Assembly: GCF_019236175.1 (NCBI RefSeq)
Contig: NZ_JAFAJM010000017.1
Location: 1-64,000, forward strand
Origin: Chryseobacterium sp.
Lineage (GTDB): Bacteria; Bacteroidota; Bacteroidia; Flavobacteriales; Weeksellaceae
Direction of reading: 5' to 3'
Length of the DNA stretch: 64,000 nt
Shown here: piece after piece, positions 35,652-45,395 of the stretch
How positions within the stretch are numbered: the stretch's first letter is position 1
Layout: every line of letters begins with the position of its first letter
Notes under the pieces: model-generated
What the model was told of the DNA's origin: nothing
Seen by the model: only the letters and a program-made list of their open reading frames with translations
Databases searched by the model: none
Made by a program: the position numbers and the translations under genes

Positions 35652-38483
35652 TTATTCCAGTTCCCTCTTCAAAAACTTCCCTGTCAGACTTTTCTTAGAC
35701 TTCACGATTTCCTCAGGAGTTCCCTGTGCAACGATCTGTCCGCCGTACTTTCCTCCTTCCGGTCCTACGTCGATAATATGATCTGCTAATTTAATTACGT
35801 CCATATTATGCTCGATGATAATGAATGAATTTCCAAGTTCTACCAATTGATTGATGGCATCCATAAGAATTTTCACATCTTCAAAGTGCAATCCGGTTGT
35901 TGGTTCGTCCAGAATATAAAGGGTATTTCCCGTTTGTCTTTTGGCGAGTTCGGTTGCCAGTTTGATACGTTGCGCTTCTCCTCCGGAAAGGGTTGTCGAC
36001 TGCTGTCCTAAAGTAATATATCCCAATCCTACATCCTGTAATGTTTTTACTTTCGCAAAAATTTTAGGAATCGGCTGGAAAAATTCTACCGCTTCATCAA
36101 TCGTCATATCCAGTACATCGGAGATCGATTTTCCTTTGTAACGAACTTCCAGGGTTTCTCTGTTGAAACGTTTTCCGTTGCAGGTTTCACAATGAACATA
36201 TACATCCGGAAGGAAGTTCATTTCAATTACTTTCAATCCTCCGCCCTGACATGTTTCACATCTTCCGCCTTTTACATTAAAAGAAAACCTCCCGGGCTTA
36301 TAACCCCGGATTTTACTTTCCGGTAATTCTGCAAAAAGATTTCTGATATCTGTAAACATTCCGGTATACGTTGCCGGATTTGAGCGAGGGGTTCTTCCGA
36401 TTGGGGTCTGATCTACATCTACAATTTTATCAATATGATCAAGACCTTCAATCTTCTTGTAAGGAAGAGGTTCCTGAACAGCTCTATAAAAATGTTTGTT
36501 AAGGATCGGATATAGGGTACCATTGATCAGGGAAGATTTTCCGCTTCCTGAAATTCCGGTAACCACTACCAGTTTCCCTAAAGGAACATCTAGCGTCACA
36601 TTTTTAAGATTATTCCCTGTAGCCCCCTTTAATACTATATTTTTCCCACTTCCCGCTCTTCTTTCAGCAGGAATTTCAATTTTTCTTTTTCCGTTAATAT
36701 ATTGCGCCGTAATGGTATCCGCTTTCAGGAGATCTTTTGGTTTTCCCTGCCAAAGTATTTCTCCGCCGAATTTTCCGGCTTTAGGGCCGATATCCAGTAC
36801 CTCATCAGCTTCCAGAATCATATCTTTATCATGTTCTACTACCAATACGGAGTTTCCTATATCTCTGAGGTTTTTCAGGGAGTGAATCAGCCTTTCATTA
36901 TCTCTCTGGTGAAGGCCGATACTTGGCTCATCAAGAATATACAATACATTCACGAGCTGAGACCCGATCTGTGTAGCCAGACGAATTCTTTGTGATTCTC
37001 CTCCGGAAAGGGTTTTTGAGCTTCTGCTCAGACTCAGATAATCTAACCCCACATCCAGTAAGAACTGAAGACGGGTTTCAATTTCCTTTAGAATCTCATG
37101 AGCAATAATTTTATTTTTTTCCGAGAATTTATCTTTAACATCAATAAGCCAGTCTTTCAAATCAGCTAAACTTAATCCATTGACCTCAGCAATATTCTTT
37201 CCGTCTATTTTAAAACTTAAGCTGGCTGGCTGCAGACGGGTTCCGTTACATTCAGGACAGGTTTCTTCTGTTGTAAAATGTCTTTCCAGCAGAATAGCTT
37301 CATAAGATTCTCTTTCATCAATAATTTCCTCCATAAAAGGAATCAGACCATCAAAACTTATTTTTATTTTTTTGGTAATTCCTGCGTACTTCAGATCTTT
37401 ATTAAATTCTTTATGACAGCCATTATATATATAATCCAGTGCCTCTTCCGGAATATCCTGGAAGGGTGTTGTTAATCCTAATCCGAAAATTTCAAGAATA
37501 TTCTTGATTTGCGACAGAATCCATTTATTAGATTTAATATCTTCTAATGGTAATAACCCACCCTGATTGATCGATAATTTCGGATTTTCAACAAAATAAT
37601 CGGTATTGATTTTTTTGATGGTACCTAATCCCTTACAGTTCGGGCAACTTCCTTTCGGCGAATTGAATGAAAATGTATTAGGTTCGGGTAATGCCAGAGA
37701 ATGTCCTGTTTCAGCATCCATCAGATTTTTAGAGAAATATTCAATTTCTGTACTTCCCAGTTTCTGAATTCCTATGATCCCTTCTCCCATTTCCATTGCT
37801 GTACGCAATGATTTCTCCATTCTGTTTTCAGAAGCACTTTCTCCGATGATCCAACGGTCGATGACAATATCGATATCATGGGTTTTATAACGGTCAAGCT
37901 TTAAATCATATTCAATATCCTGTAATTCTCCGTCAATTCTTGCCTGTCCGTATCCTTTTTTCGCCATCTGCACGAAAAGTTCATGGTAATGTCCTTTTCT
38001 GGAACGTACCACAGGAGCCAGAAGCATGATTTTTTCGCCTTTATAATTTTCTTTAATGGTTTCAAGAATCTGATCTTCCGTATAACTTACAAGCTTCTGT
38101 CCTGTAGTCAGGGAATAAGCATCAGAAACTCTAGCATATAAAAGACGTAGAAAATCGTACAATTCAGTAACTGTTCCTACCGTTGAACGTGGGTTTTTGT
38201 TAGTTGTTTTCTGTTCAATAGCAATGACAGGTGAAAGTCCTTCAATTTTATCTACATCCGGACGTTCCAGCCCACCGAGAAACTGGCGTGCATAAGCCGA
38301 GAATGTTTCGATATAGCGACGCTGTCCTTCAGCAAAAATGGTATCAAATGCCAGTGAAGATTTTCCACTTCCGGAAAGCCCGGTAATGACAACCAGTTCG
38401 TTTCGCGGAATTTTAACATTAATATTTTTCAGATTGTGTTCACGTGCTCCGTAAACTTCTATATATTCTGTTGATTTGCTCAT
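35652..38483 (-). CDS. uvrA: Excinuclease ABC subunit A
   Basis: 943 residues, the damage-recognition ATPase of nucleotide excision repair. Two ABC halves: Walker [13 protein letters not shown] near residue 35 and [14 protein letters not shown] near 640; two LSGGE signatures (ESQRIRLA and AQRIKLA); zinc-binding CPNC...CPEC in the first half and CETCQGGG...[10 protein letters not shown] in the second. Complete. Single gene; a minus-strand -7 element TATTTTTG is at 38519-38526. Confidence 0.97.
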   Translation of the reverse strand: MSKSTEYIEVYGAREHNLKNINVKIPRNELVVITGLSGSGKSSLAFDTIFAEGQRRYIETFSAYARQFLGGLERPDVDKIEGLSPVIAIEQKTTNKNPRSTVGTVTELYDFLRLLYARVSDAYSLTTGQKLVSYTEDQILETIKENYKGEKIMLLAPVVRSRKGHYHELFVQMAKKGYGQARIDGELQDIEYDLKLDRYKTHDIDIVIDRWIIGESASENRMEKSLRTAMEMGEGIIGIQKLGSTEIEYFSKNLMDAETGHSLALPEPNTFSFNSPKGSCPNCKGLGTIKKINTDYFVENPKLSINQGGLLPLEDIKSNKWILSQIKNILEIFGLGLTTPFQDIPEEALDYIYNGCHKEFNKDLKYAGITKKIKISFDGLIPFMEEIIDERESYEAILLERHFTTEETCPECNGTRLQPASLSFKIDGKNIAEVNGLSLADLKDWLIDVKDKFSEKNKIIAHEILKEIETRLQFLLDVGLDYLSLSRSSKTLSGGESQRIRLATQIGSQLVNVLYILDEPSIGLHQRDNERLIHSLKNLRDIGNSVLVVEHDKDMILEADEVLDIGPKAGKFGGEILWQGKPKDLLKADTITAQYINGKRKIEIPAERRAGSGKNIVLKGATGNNLKNVTLDVPLGKLVVVTGISGSGKSSLINGTLYPILNKHFYRAVQEPLPYKKIEGLDHIDKIVDVDQTPIGRTPRSNPATYTGMFTDIRNLFAELPESKIRGYKPGRFSFNVKGGRCETCQGGGLKVIEMNFLPDVYVHCETCNGKRFNRETLEVRYKGKSISDVLDMTIDEAVEFFQPIPKIFAKVKTLQDVGLGYITLGQQSTTLSGGEAQRIKLATELAKRQTGNTLYILDEPTTGLHFEDVKILMDAINQLVELGNSFIIIEHNMDVIKLADHIIDVGPEGGKYGGQIVAQGTPEEIVKSKKSLTGKFLKRELE

Positions 38484-38626
38484 AATTCAGAGTGATTTTG
38501 CCTGAAAATCACAACGTGCAAAAATACGGAAATTTTATGGAATTTATTTAACCGAAGTCCCCAGAAAAAGTTTAATCTCTGTTAAATTTTATGATGCGAA
38601 AAATGTCCCGGAGTGTTTCTTCAGAA

Positions 38627-38661
38627 AATAAAAAGACCAATACGCTGAGTATTGGTCTTTT
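38627..38661 (-). terminator. Terminator of the tssE-tssF unit
   Basis: AAAAGACCAATAC (38631-38643) pairs with GTATTGGTCTTTT (38649-38661), with T-rich flanks on both strands. Confidence 0.85.
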
Positions 38662-38696
38662 TTGAGTATTGAATAAAAAAATCTTTTTATTTTAAT

Positions 38697-40580
38697 TTAT
38701 ATATCCTGAAAATCTACATCTTCGTTGGTAATTTTCACAAGATATTCTATTCCGTCTATTGCTTTGGCAATAATCTGATTTCGAATAATATTTGACATAT
38801 TCTCCCAATAGCCTCTGCCGTAAAAAGAGTAATTCTGTGGAATAATCTCTACTTCTACCGTGCGTACAAAACCTTCTTTAGGTTTATTACTGATCATAGT
38901 TCCTCTTCTTACTCTTACTTCCCTCATTTCATCTTTCAGAATCATTCGGCAATAGTTTTTAACATCTTCCAGGGAAATGATCTTGTCTCTGGTAGTTAAA
39001 GCATATTTATAAGCCTGAATACTATCTGTTCCTTTTTGCTCTTCTGCTCCTCCAAGAGTTTCGGTAAGTAAAACAATCGTCTGGGATTTCAATTGATTGG
39101 ATAATTCCGTTCCCGGACGCATATGATTGGCTAAGGTACAATGGGTAATCCAGAAAGAAGCATAAGTATGGTCTGTTTTCTCTACAGGCTCCATGATAAC
39201 ATAATTCAGTTCTTGCCTGATGTTTCTTTTGGCATTATTTACTTTTTGTACCATAGATTTCATTTTATCAGACATTTCGCTAAGAACTCCTTTTACATTA
39301 TCTCTGTTTAAAAGTGAAAATGCGGCAATTTCATCTCTTGTAAGCTCAAGAACATTGGCAATCATGTCCACAGCATTTCTGTTCGTAAAACGTTCCATTC
39401 CTCCTTTTCTTACCGTATATAGCCCTTTTTTAAGGTCATCAGCAGGAGTAAAAGGAATTTCCGTATACTTTCTTCCGTCACCATCCTGAACCTCATCTAC
39501 ATATAAGAAATGCTCTCCCTCATCTGTAACAAGAGGAATGTTATTTCCCATAATATCCAGACTGTATTCTGTTTTCTTCCAGCCTCTGTTGTAGATTGGA
39601 AATGCATTCAGGACAAATGAAAAATTGTCCAGAATTTCTGCAGAAAACTGTGGTGGAAATTCAAAAGTAAGCCAGAGATACTTTTTGTTCTCCATGTATT
39701 TTATAATCTCATCTTTTCCCTGAAGGAATTCAAGATTTTCCGGAAGTACTCCCGGTTCTGAAAATAGACTTTGAGAAATACCTGTCACCTCAATAAATTT
39801 ATGACGGTAAATACTTTTAATATCTTCAATGACTTTATTGCGGATAGACTGTTCTCTGAACATCTGCTCATAACCCTCCGGTAAGTTTTCAGTAAGATAG
39901 CTCAATCCCTCCCTTACAAATAAAGGATTCCCATTGCTTGAAACTGTAATATAAGGTAAAAGTTTATACACAAAATCCAGATGTTCAAACGCTGGATTGG
40001 AACAGAAAATACTCAGATATTTCGGGAAGTTTTCATTGGTATATTTAGTAACATCAATCCCTACTGTAATTTTCCTGTAGTCTTCCGGCTTTCCGGGAAA
40101 TCTTGCAATTGGAATTTTATTAAAACGGTCATCTACACTATAGCAGGTACTTCCAACAAACATGATGGAAGTATGCACTTTATTAATCCTTACATTTCCA
40201 ACGGGTGTAAAAGGTATATTTACCTGTTTATCCGATTCCGACTTTATTGTGGAAGTCATTTGCTTGCGAAAAAAAAACTCCGTGTGCTCCAGTAAAATTT
40301 CCGAAGATTCATAAGGCTGTGTGAAAGCCACCGAATGCGCCGGGATAGGATGCGTATATATAGATGGGGTAAGCAGTTTTGCCAGTTTTTCTAAAATACG
40401 GGCATTCACCGTCTGAATTTCGTTATTAGCCTTGAAGACTTCGGTACTGAATGCATCAATCAGTAATTTAACAAAAGGATCTAAAGACTGCGGGCTTTTC
40501 AGTCCCCAGACTTTAGTGGCATTCTGAAGCATTCTGGCTTTTACGGATTCTTTGGAATAAATATTTTGATCTAAATTCAT
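38697..40580 (-). CDS. tssF: Type VI secretion baseplate subunit TssF
   Basis: 627 residues. N-terminal VKARMLQNATKVWGLKSPQSLDPFVKLLIDAFSTEVFKANNEI is the TssF/VasA wedge-protein signature; several beta-rich modules follow, and the C-terminal VRVRRGTMISNKPKEGFVRTVEVEI is typical of Bacteroidota (T6SS-iii) members. It forms the baseplate wedge with TssE, TssG and TssK. It is 26 bp downstream of tssE. No tssG follows; a terminator stands there instead. Confidence 0.85.
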   Translation of the reverse strand: MNLDQNIYSKESVKARMLQNATKVWGLKSPQSLDPFVKLLIDAFSTEVFKANNEIQTVNARILEKLAKLLTPSIYTHPIPAHSVAFTQPYESSEILLEHTEFFFRKQMTSTIKSESDKQVNIPFTPVGNVRINKVHTSIMFVGSTCYSVDDRFNKIPIARFPGKPEDYRKITVGIDVTKYTNENFPKYLSIFCSNPAFEHLDFVYKLLPYITVSSNGNPLFVREGLSYLTENLPEGYEQMFREQSIRNKVIEDIKSIYRHKFIEVTGISQSLFSEPGVLPENLEFLQGKDEIIKYMENKKYLWLTFEFPPQFSAEILDNFSFVLNAFPIYNRGWKKTEYSLDIMGNNIPLVTDEGEHFLYVDEVQDGDGRKYTEIPFTPADDLKKGLYTVRKGGMERFTNRNAVDMIANVLELTRDEIAAFSLLNRDNVKGVLSEMSDKMKSMVQKVNNAKRNIRQELNYVIMEPVEKTDHTYASFWITHCTLANHMRPGTELSNQLKSQTIVLLTETLGGAEEQKGTDSIQAYKYALTTRDKIISLEDVKNYCRMILKDEMREVRVRRGTMISNKPKEGFVRTVEVEIIPQNYSFYGRGYWENMSNIIRNQIIAKAIDGIEYLVKITNEDVDFQDI

Positions 40581-40606
40581 AAATTATTGGTGCTGTTGGG
40601 AATTAT

Positions 40607-41047
40607 TTAATCAATAGACATCGGGCTCAGGAACAATTCTGTAGAAAAACTAAAACGTTCCCCTGTTGCCTCCATTTTGGCATTGATGGCAATTCTTACT
40701 TTCTTTTTGATTTCTGTGTGTTCTTTGGTATCGTAGCTGTGTTCTACAAACTGGATGTGAGCTTCCACCTGTGGCTGTACAATCCGTGGTTCATATTCCT
40801 GAATTTGTCTTTTAAGGCTTTTGATAAAAACATTTTCCCAGACTGCGCTGGTCACCCCGTTATCAAACTCAAGGTTCCAGACATCATTTCCGTAGTTCTC
40901 ATCATATCTGTTTTCACCTTTTTTAGTGGTAATCAGCAACATAATATTGTGGGCAATACTTTCTCCCATATCGCAGGTATCGATACTTCCGCCCTCGGTC
41001 ATTAAAGTAGACGGCACAAAAGGCATTCTGTAATTTGGTGTATCCAT
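40607..41047 (-). CDS. tssE: Type VI secretion baseplate TssE (gp25-like)
   Basis: 146 residues from ATG at 41047 (two codons upstream is TTG). gp25/TssE lysozyme-like fold: DMGESIAHNIMLLITTKKGENRYDENYGNDVW, then a long SLKRQIQEYEPRIVQPQVEAHI helix and strand. The EPR motif of gp25-like proteins is present (EYEPRI). Together with tssF it forms a two-gene unit isolated from other T6SS genes in this window. Confidence 0.85.
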   Translation of the reverse strand: MDTPNYRMPFVPSTLMTEGGSIDTCDMGESIAHNIMLLITTKKGENRYDENYGNDVWNLEFDNGVTSAVWENVFIKSLKRQIQEYEPRIVQPQVEAHIQFVEHSYDTKEHTEIKKKVRIAINAKMEATGERFSFSTELFLSPMSID

Positions 41048-41160
41048 AGTCAACTTCTTAATTTTTACTTCATGGTCATGTTTACTAGAAACGAAATACC
41101 AAAATACACATTTTCACTAAATAATTGGTTATCGTTAATTAAAATATTACTCAAAAAATA

Positions 41161-41188
41161 AGGGTTACCCAAATGAATGGGAAACCCT
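41161..41188 (-). terminator. Hairpin downstream of the amino-acid permease gene
   Basis: AGGGTT (41161-41166) and AACCCT (41183-41188) with an inner CC/GG pair. The minus strand continues into TTATTTTTTG. Confidence 0.65.
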
Positions 41189-41210
41189 GTCCTATGATAA
41201 TCAGATTATT

Positions 41211-42623
41211 TTATGCTTTAGTTTTTTTCCGGTTAATAAGATAGTATACCGGAAGCCCCAGAAGAACCATTAAAAATCCGGGCCAGGTATACTGTTGTTT
41301 ATAGATTAACAATAACAAACAAAATCCTGTTCCTATGATCAGATAAATAACCGGAGTGATCGGGTACAGCCATGTTTTGTAAGGTCTTTCAAGAGCAGGC
41401 TGTTTAATTCTCAGATAAATGACTCCAAAAACGGTAATCATATAAAATAATACAATAACAAAAGAGATCATATCCAGCAAATTCCCGTATTGCCCGCTTA
41501 AACATAAAATAGAAGCCCAGACTCCCTGCATCCATAAAGCATTTTCAGGAACTTCATTTTTATTATTCTGAACAGCAGATTTAAAAAACATACCGTCTTT
41601 AGCCATGGTTTGAAAAACTCTGGCACCTGCTAAAATAAGCCCGTTATCACATCCGAATGTAGAAATCATTACTAAGAGTGCAATAATGATGGTTCCGGCA
41701 CTTCCAAAAATATTCTGTGATGCCGCTACTGCTACCCTGTCATTGGCAGCAAAGGCAATCCCGTCTCTGTCAAGGGCATTTAAATACACAAAATTAACAG
41801 CTATATAAAGGATCATTACGGCAGAAGTCCCATAAATCATTGATTTAACTACATTCCTCTTTGGATTATCAATCTCTCCGGAAACAAATGTTACACTTTC
41901 CCAGGCTACAGAACTGAAAACAGAACCTACCATTGCTGCGGCAATTCCGCCTAACAGAGTCATCCCATTAATAGGCATCCATCCTTCTTTAAGAAAATTA
42001 CCGGCCGGATCTTTAATAAGGTTATTAAATGAATTCATTCCCAGGCTGAAGTTCTCTGCTAAATGAGAGAAATCCACCCGTATAAAGCCTAATGCAATCA
42101 ATCCTAGTAAAGCGATGATCTTAGATCCTGTAAATACATTCTGAAGGAGTTTTCCGCTTTCTACTCCTCTTGTATTGATATAGGTAAGCAGCATGATGAC
42201 TGCTATCGCCAGAATCTGTATCCATGTAATTTTAAATTCCCCGCTTTGGAAAATGGGTGCTGCATCATTCAGTGAGGGAATAAGATATGCTGTAAATTTA
42301 CCAAAAGCCATAGCCACTGCAGCAATTGTTCCGGTTTGTATTACCGTAAACAAACCCCAGCCGTAAAGAAATCCCATCTTTTTTCCGAAAATCTCTTTCA
42401 GATAGGTATATTGACCTCCTGCTTTTGGAAACAATGCGGAAAGCTCTCCATAGCTTATGGCAGCTGCTACCGTCATTACTCCGGTGATGATCCATACCAC
42501 GATAAGCCAGAATCCGGATCCCAGATTACGCATCATATCTGCACTTACAATGAAGATCCCGCTTCCGATCATAGACCCCATTACCAGCATAATAGCGTCC
42601 CATAGTTTTAATTTCTTTTGCAT
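41211..42623 (-). CDS. APC-family amino-acid permease
   Basis: 470 residues from ATG at 42623 (the frame extends two codons to TTG). About twelve membrane helices; LKLWDAIMLVMGSMIGSGIF is the first-helix APC signature with the GSGIF substrate-binding bend, and the SSVAWESVTFVSGEIDNPKRNV helix matches the LAT-like/amino acid exchanger branch. Substrate not predictable. A -7 element TATATTTG (minus) is at 42640-42647. Confidence 0.88.
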   Translation of the reverse strand: MQKKLKLWDAIMLVMGSMIGSGIFIVSADMMRNLGSGFWLIVVWIITGVMTVAAAISYGELSALFPKAGGQYTYLKEIFGKKMGFLYGWGLFTVIQTGTIAAVAMAFGKFTAYLIPSLNDAAPIFQSGEFKITWIQILAIAVIMLLTYINTRGVESGKLLQNVFTGSKIIALLGLIALGFIRVDFSHLAENFSLGMNSFNNLIKDPAGNFLKEGWMPINGMTLLGGIAAAMVGSVFSSVAWESVTFVSGEIDNPKRNVVKSMIYGTSAVMILYIAVNFVYLNALDRDGIAFAANDRVAVAASQNIFGSAGTIIIALLVMISTFGCDNGLILAGARVFQTMAKDGMFFKSAVQNNKNEVPENALWMQGVWASILCLSGQYGNLLDMISFVIVLFYMITVFGVIYLRIKQPALERPYKTWLYPITPVIYLIIGTGFCLLLLIYKQQYTWPGFLMVLLGLPVYYLINRKKTKA

Positions 42624-42743
42624 AGTCAAGTATAGGCGTCAAATATAAACAAATATGCCTTTCATTTTGAATTTTATTACTATTTTACAAAATGACCTGT
42701 TTTTTATCAACTTTTTAGTGATTTATGATTCAATTTTAATTAG

Positions 42744-42751
42744 TACTTTTG
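42744..42751 (+). promoter_or_regulatory. -7 element of the DUF4920 gene
   Basis: TACTTTTG lies 16 bp before ATG 42767. It covers a TTG that could be misread as the start codon, which argues for the ATG. Confidence 0.4.
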
Positions 42752-42766
42752 AAAAAAATAATAAAA

Positions 42767-43267
42767 ATGAAATTTAAAGCTATAATATTGATTGCTGCAG
42801 TAAGTTTTTCTTCTTTTGCTTTTGCACAGGAAGTTGGCCCACCTTCAGGAAAAGCTTTAGTAGGTGACACTTACGGAGCCGGAGTGGCTTCTTCCGCAGA
42901 ATCTAAAGCCATCACAGTAGATAAACTGGGAAAACAACTTAAAAAAGAAAATAAAAAGCTGGAAAACATAGCCATTAAAGGCAAGGTTACCGATGTATGC
43001 GAAAAGAAAGGATGCTGGCTTACCATCCAGACTGATGATCATTCTAAATTTTTCGTAAAAATGAAAGATTATGCCTTCTTCGTTCCTACTGCTTTAAAAG
43101 GAAAAAATGTAGTGCTGGAAGGGAATGCAGAAAGAAAAGTAACGTCTGTGAATGAACAGAAACATTATGCTGAAGACGCTAAAAGACCTCAGGCTGAAAT
43201 CGACGCGATCACTGAGCCTAAAGAAGAAATCAGGTTTTTAGCCAGCGGAATTAAGGTGGTTAACTAA
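42767..43267 (+). CDS. DUF4920 secreted protein
   Basis: 166 residues from ATG at 42767. Signal peptide MKFKAIILIAAVSFSSFAFAQ. The mature domain is OB-fold-like (IAIKGKVTDVCEKKGCWLTIQ, then GKNVVLEGNAERK), with two cysteines in VCEKKGCW, conserved in DUF4920 and likely metal- or disulfide-forming. Periplasmic; role unknown. Confidence 0.8.
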   Translation: MKFKAIILIAAVSFSSFAFAQEVGPPSGKALVGDTYGAGVASSAESKAITVDKLGKQLKKENKKLENIAIKGKVTDVCEKKGCWLTIQTDDHSKFFVKMKDYAFFVPTALKGKNVVLEGNAERKVTSVNEQKHYAEDAKRPQAEIDAITEPKEEIRFLASGIKVVN

Positions 43268-43282
43268 AATATAAAATTCTTA

Positions 43283-43360
43283 TGCTTTGGCCAAAGCTAA
43301 AGCCTATGGAATATTTTATTTAAATATACGGGATAAAATCCGTTTCTATTGGATATTGGA
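43283..43360. repeat. Degenerate copy of the palindromic intergenic element
   Basis: GCTAAAGCC, a T-rich middle and CGGGATAAAATCCGTTTCTATTGG recall the 7779-7800 element (CGGGCTAAAGCCCGTTTCTGG) with mismatches. Confidence 0.4.
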
Positions 43361-43385
43361 ATTTATTTGTTCTACAAAGAATAAA

Positions 43386-43418
43386 AACAAAAACGGCAAT
43401 CAGTCTGATTGCCGTTTT
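43386..43418. terminator. Bidirectional terminator
   Basis: AAAACGGCAATCAG (43390-43403) pairs with CTGATTGCCGTTTT (43405-43418), with T runs on both sides. Confidence 0.9.
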
Positions 43419-43421
43419 CTT

Positions 43422-44531
43422 TTAATCTTCTATTTTAAAATCTGCTACTGAATCCAGTTTCGGATATTTCGTTGCTGATATGAATTTTTTTCCTGTACAG
43501 TCTACTTCGAGCCAGCCTTTTCGCTTTTTAACATCTCCGGCTTCCATGACAAAAGGAACAAAAGAAATTTCATCTTTTCCATCCTCTTTTGTTTCTCTAT
43601 ACTGAACAGCAATATCTAAAATACATTCATGATCCGTATTCAGCTTTACATTTCTATATACGATATCATAATGGGTTTCTTTATTTTCAGGGATTTCAAG
43701 GTAAGTTTCCCATCCTGTGGTATCGGAATTAAGGTCGCTTATTGCTTTCAGTGCGTAATAAAGTGCAATAGTATAATATTTTCTCGTTCCTTTTCTGGTA
43801 TAATCATCCACAAAATGTCCCCCTTCGAATAAAATGGTAGGCATTCCTGCTTTGATAAAATTATCACCCGTTGAAGTCGGATAGAATTCATCCGAATATC
43901 TTCCGATCTGATTCGGGATCATTTCTTTCAGGTGATGGTATATGTTTCCGATAACAGCCATACATTTCTTTCTGTTTTCAGTTACGGTACGTTCTACGTT
44001 TTCAGAGGGTGCCAAAAAAGAAAGTGTTGCAGGATGGATGCCATCCGTAGTAAAGATGGTTCTTTGCTCATGGAGATTTAGTGCATAATCATATTTTTTG
44101 GAAGCTACGGCATTTTTAAGATATTTAATCTCTATACTGGCTTCATTGTGAAAATCTCTGTTAAGATCAATATCTGCGGCATTCAGTCTCGTCCACCTTT
44201 CTGATCCGTCAGGATTTAACATAAATATAAAATCAAGTTTTATTTTACTGAACAAATCATTTTTCATTTCAGGAGCCTTATCTAAGCTTACCAGTAGATC
44301 CAACATAGCATGAGTGGCATTGGATTCATTTCCGTGCATTTGAGACCAGGCTAAAACATTGATATTTCCTGTTCCGATACTTAGCTTATAAATAGGTTTC
44401 TCTAAATATGATTTTCCGATCTCCTGAATATAATCGCTGAGATTCTTCTGTAGGTAAGAAAATAATTTTTCAGGGGAAATATAGCGATTAGGAAAATCAG
44501 GGTTTTCTGAGTAAATCTGTTCGAAGTTCAT
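43422..44531 (-). CDS. M14-family zinc carboxypeptidase
   Basis: 369 residues. Zinc ligands H66 and E69 (MHGNES) and H154 (LHEQR); substrate-side NPDGSERW and LNRDF (N124, R125); catalytic Glu is E236 (ILFEGGHF). No signal peptide, so cytoplasmic, which suggests peptide recycling rather than secretion. The C-terminal 100 residues form an extra beta domain. Minus-strand -7-like TAAATTTG is at 44554-44561. It ends at a bidirectional terminator. Confidence 0.85.
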   Translation of the reverse strand: MNFEQIYSENPDFPNRYISPEKLFSYLQKNLSDYIQEIGKSYLEKPIYKLSIGTGNINVLAWSQMHGNESNATHAMLDLLVSLDKAPEMKNDLFSKIKLDFIFMLNPDGSERWTRLNAADIDLNRDFHNEASIEIKYLKNAVASKKYDYALNLHEQRTIFTTDGIHPATLSFLAPSENVERTVTENRKKCMAVIGNIYHHLKEMIPNQIGRYSDEFYPTSTGDNFIKAGMPTILFEGGHFVDDYTRKGTRKYYTIALYYALKAISDLNSDTTGWETYLEIPENKETHYDIVYRNVKLNTDHECILDIAVQYRETKEDGKDEISFVPFVMEAGDVKKRKGWLEVDCTGKKFISATKYPKLDSVADFKIED

Positions 44532-44810
44532 TTTTAAAATTGTTTACAAGAGTCAAATTTAACCATTTTTAAGCACAAAAACTAAATTAACATCTGTAAC
44601 ACATCTAAACAACTGATCATGACAGATTGTCTGTTAATAAAATTGTGGATTGCGAATAATTTAATTGTATTTATTTAAAATATTAATAGTCAATAAATTA
44701 CAAAACTCATCTAAATGAAAATATGAATATTACTTGAAGTGTAAAAATCGCTATTTCAGGCTGTTTACCTATTATTTTATTAAACGATCAAAATGTGGAT
44801 AACATCTATT

Positions 44811-44834
44811 TTTACATTTGTATACAATTGTAAA
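44811..44834. promoter_or_regulatory. Double operator box, near-perfect 24-bp palindrome
   Basis: TACATTTGTA (44813-44822) and TACAATTGTA (44823-44832) abut; the whole is palindromic at 11 of 12 pairs. Located between the divergent M14 and XRE genes. Confidence 0.5.
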
Positions 44835-45242
44835 TTGGCTGGAAATCAGATTTTTTATTATTATTTCAATGACTTTTATCTATTTAAAATCAGAATTAGG
44901 GTGTTTACTGATAATTGGTATTATAATCGACCCGTATTTTCTTTAATACGCCTTTAAAAGTGCTTTAAAGACCATTTTAAACCATAAAATTCATCAAAAT
45001 ATACATATGTAACAAGCTATTAACTATTGATAACCAATAGCTTATAATTAATTGATGTAAAAAAAGTTATTTATCTGTAATTACCTTTGTAAACTGCAAA
45101 TTAAGGGTATTTATCTGTTAAATTGGGTGTTTTAGAAGCATAAATTTACATTTCTAATCAGATTTTTAATCGTATTATTCCAAATAAAGGTATCTAAATT
45201 CAGTAACGCATTTAGACTTGGCAATTACCTAATTTAATAAAA

Positions 45243-45373
45243 TACAATTGTAACATGTTATCAATACGTTCATTCCCATATAATTACACGTTATTTACAT
45301 TTGTATATTTATAAGATGTGTTTTTATTTACATTTGTATTTTGCATTTGTAAATTTTATTCTTTACATTTGTA
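45243..45373. promoter_or_regulatory. Cluster of five TACANNTGTA-type boxes before the XRE gene
   Basis: TACAATTGTA 45243-45252; TACATTTGTA 45296-45305, 45329-45338 and 45364-45373; TGCATTTGTA 45342-45351. Each TACATTTG also satisfies the TAnnTTTG promoter consensus, so boxes may be operators, -7 elements or both. Confidence 0.55.
45340..45371 (+). promoter_or_regulatory. Promoter of the XRE regulator gene
   Basis: TTTG (45340-45343), a 20-bp spacer and TACATTTG (45364-45371), with a leader of about 20 nucleotides. The -7 lies inside the last operator-like box, consistent with autorepression. Confidence 0.6.
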
Positions 45374-45395
45374 AAACAATTAACAGCTTATTTTT

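Larger units (their letters stand above)
44532..45395. other. Long A+T-rich intergenic region with repeated TACANNTGTA boxes
   Basis: 864 bp without a credible gene. It holds a pair of abutting boxes at 44813-44832 and five more near the regulator start (45243-45373), a TAACATGTTA palindrome at 45251-45260, an AAGCTATT/AATAGCTT inverted repeat (45014-45021, 45036-45043) and one perfect DnaA-box-like TGTGGATAA at 44794-44802. Confidence 0.6.

Noticed and set aside
45243..45373. CRISPR-like repeat array
   Set aside because: Units are 10 bp with irregular spacing and no cas genes; they fit operators or promoters.
44532..45395. Chromosomal origin (A+T-rich, TGTGGATAA DnaA-like box at 44794)
   Set aside because: Only one perfect box is present, no dnaA or other origin genes flank it, and gene orientation does not switch here: genes on both sides run mainly on the minus strand.
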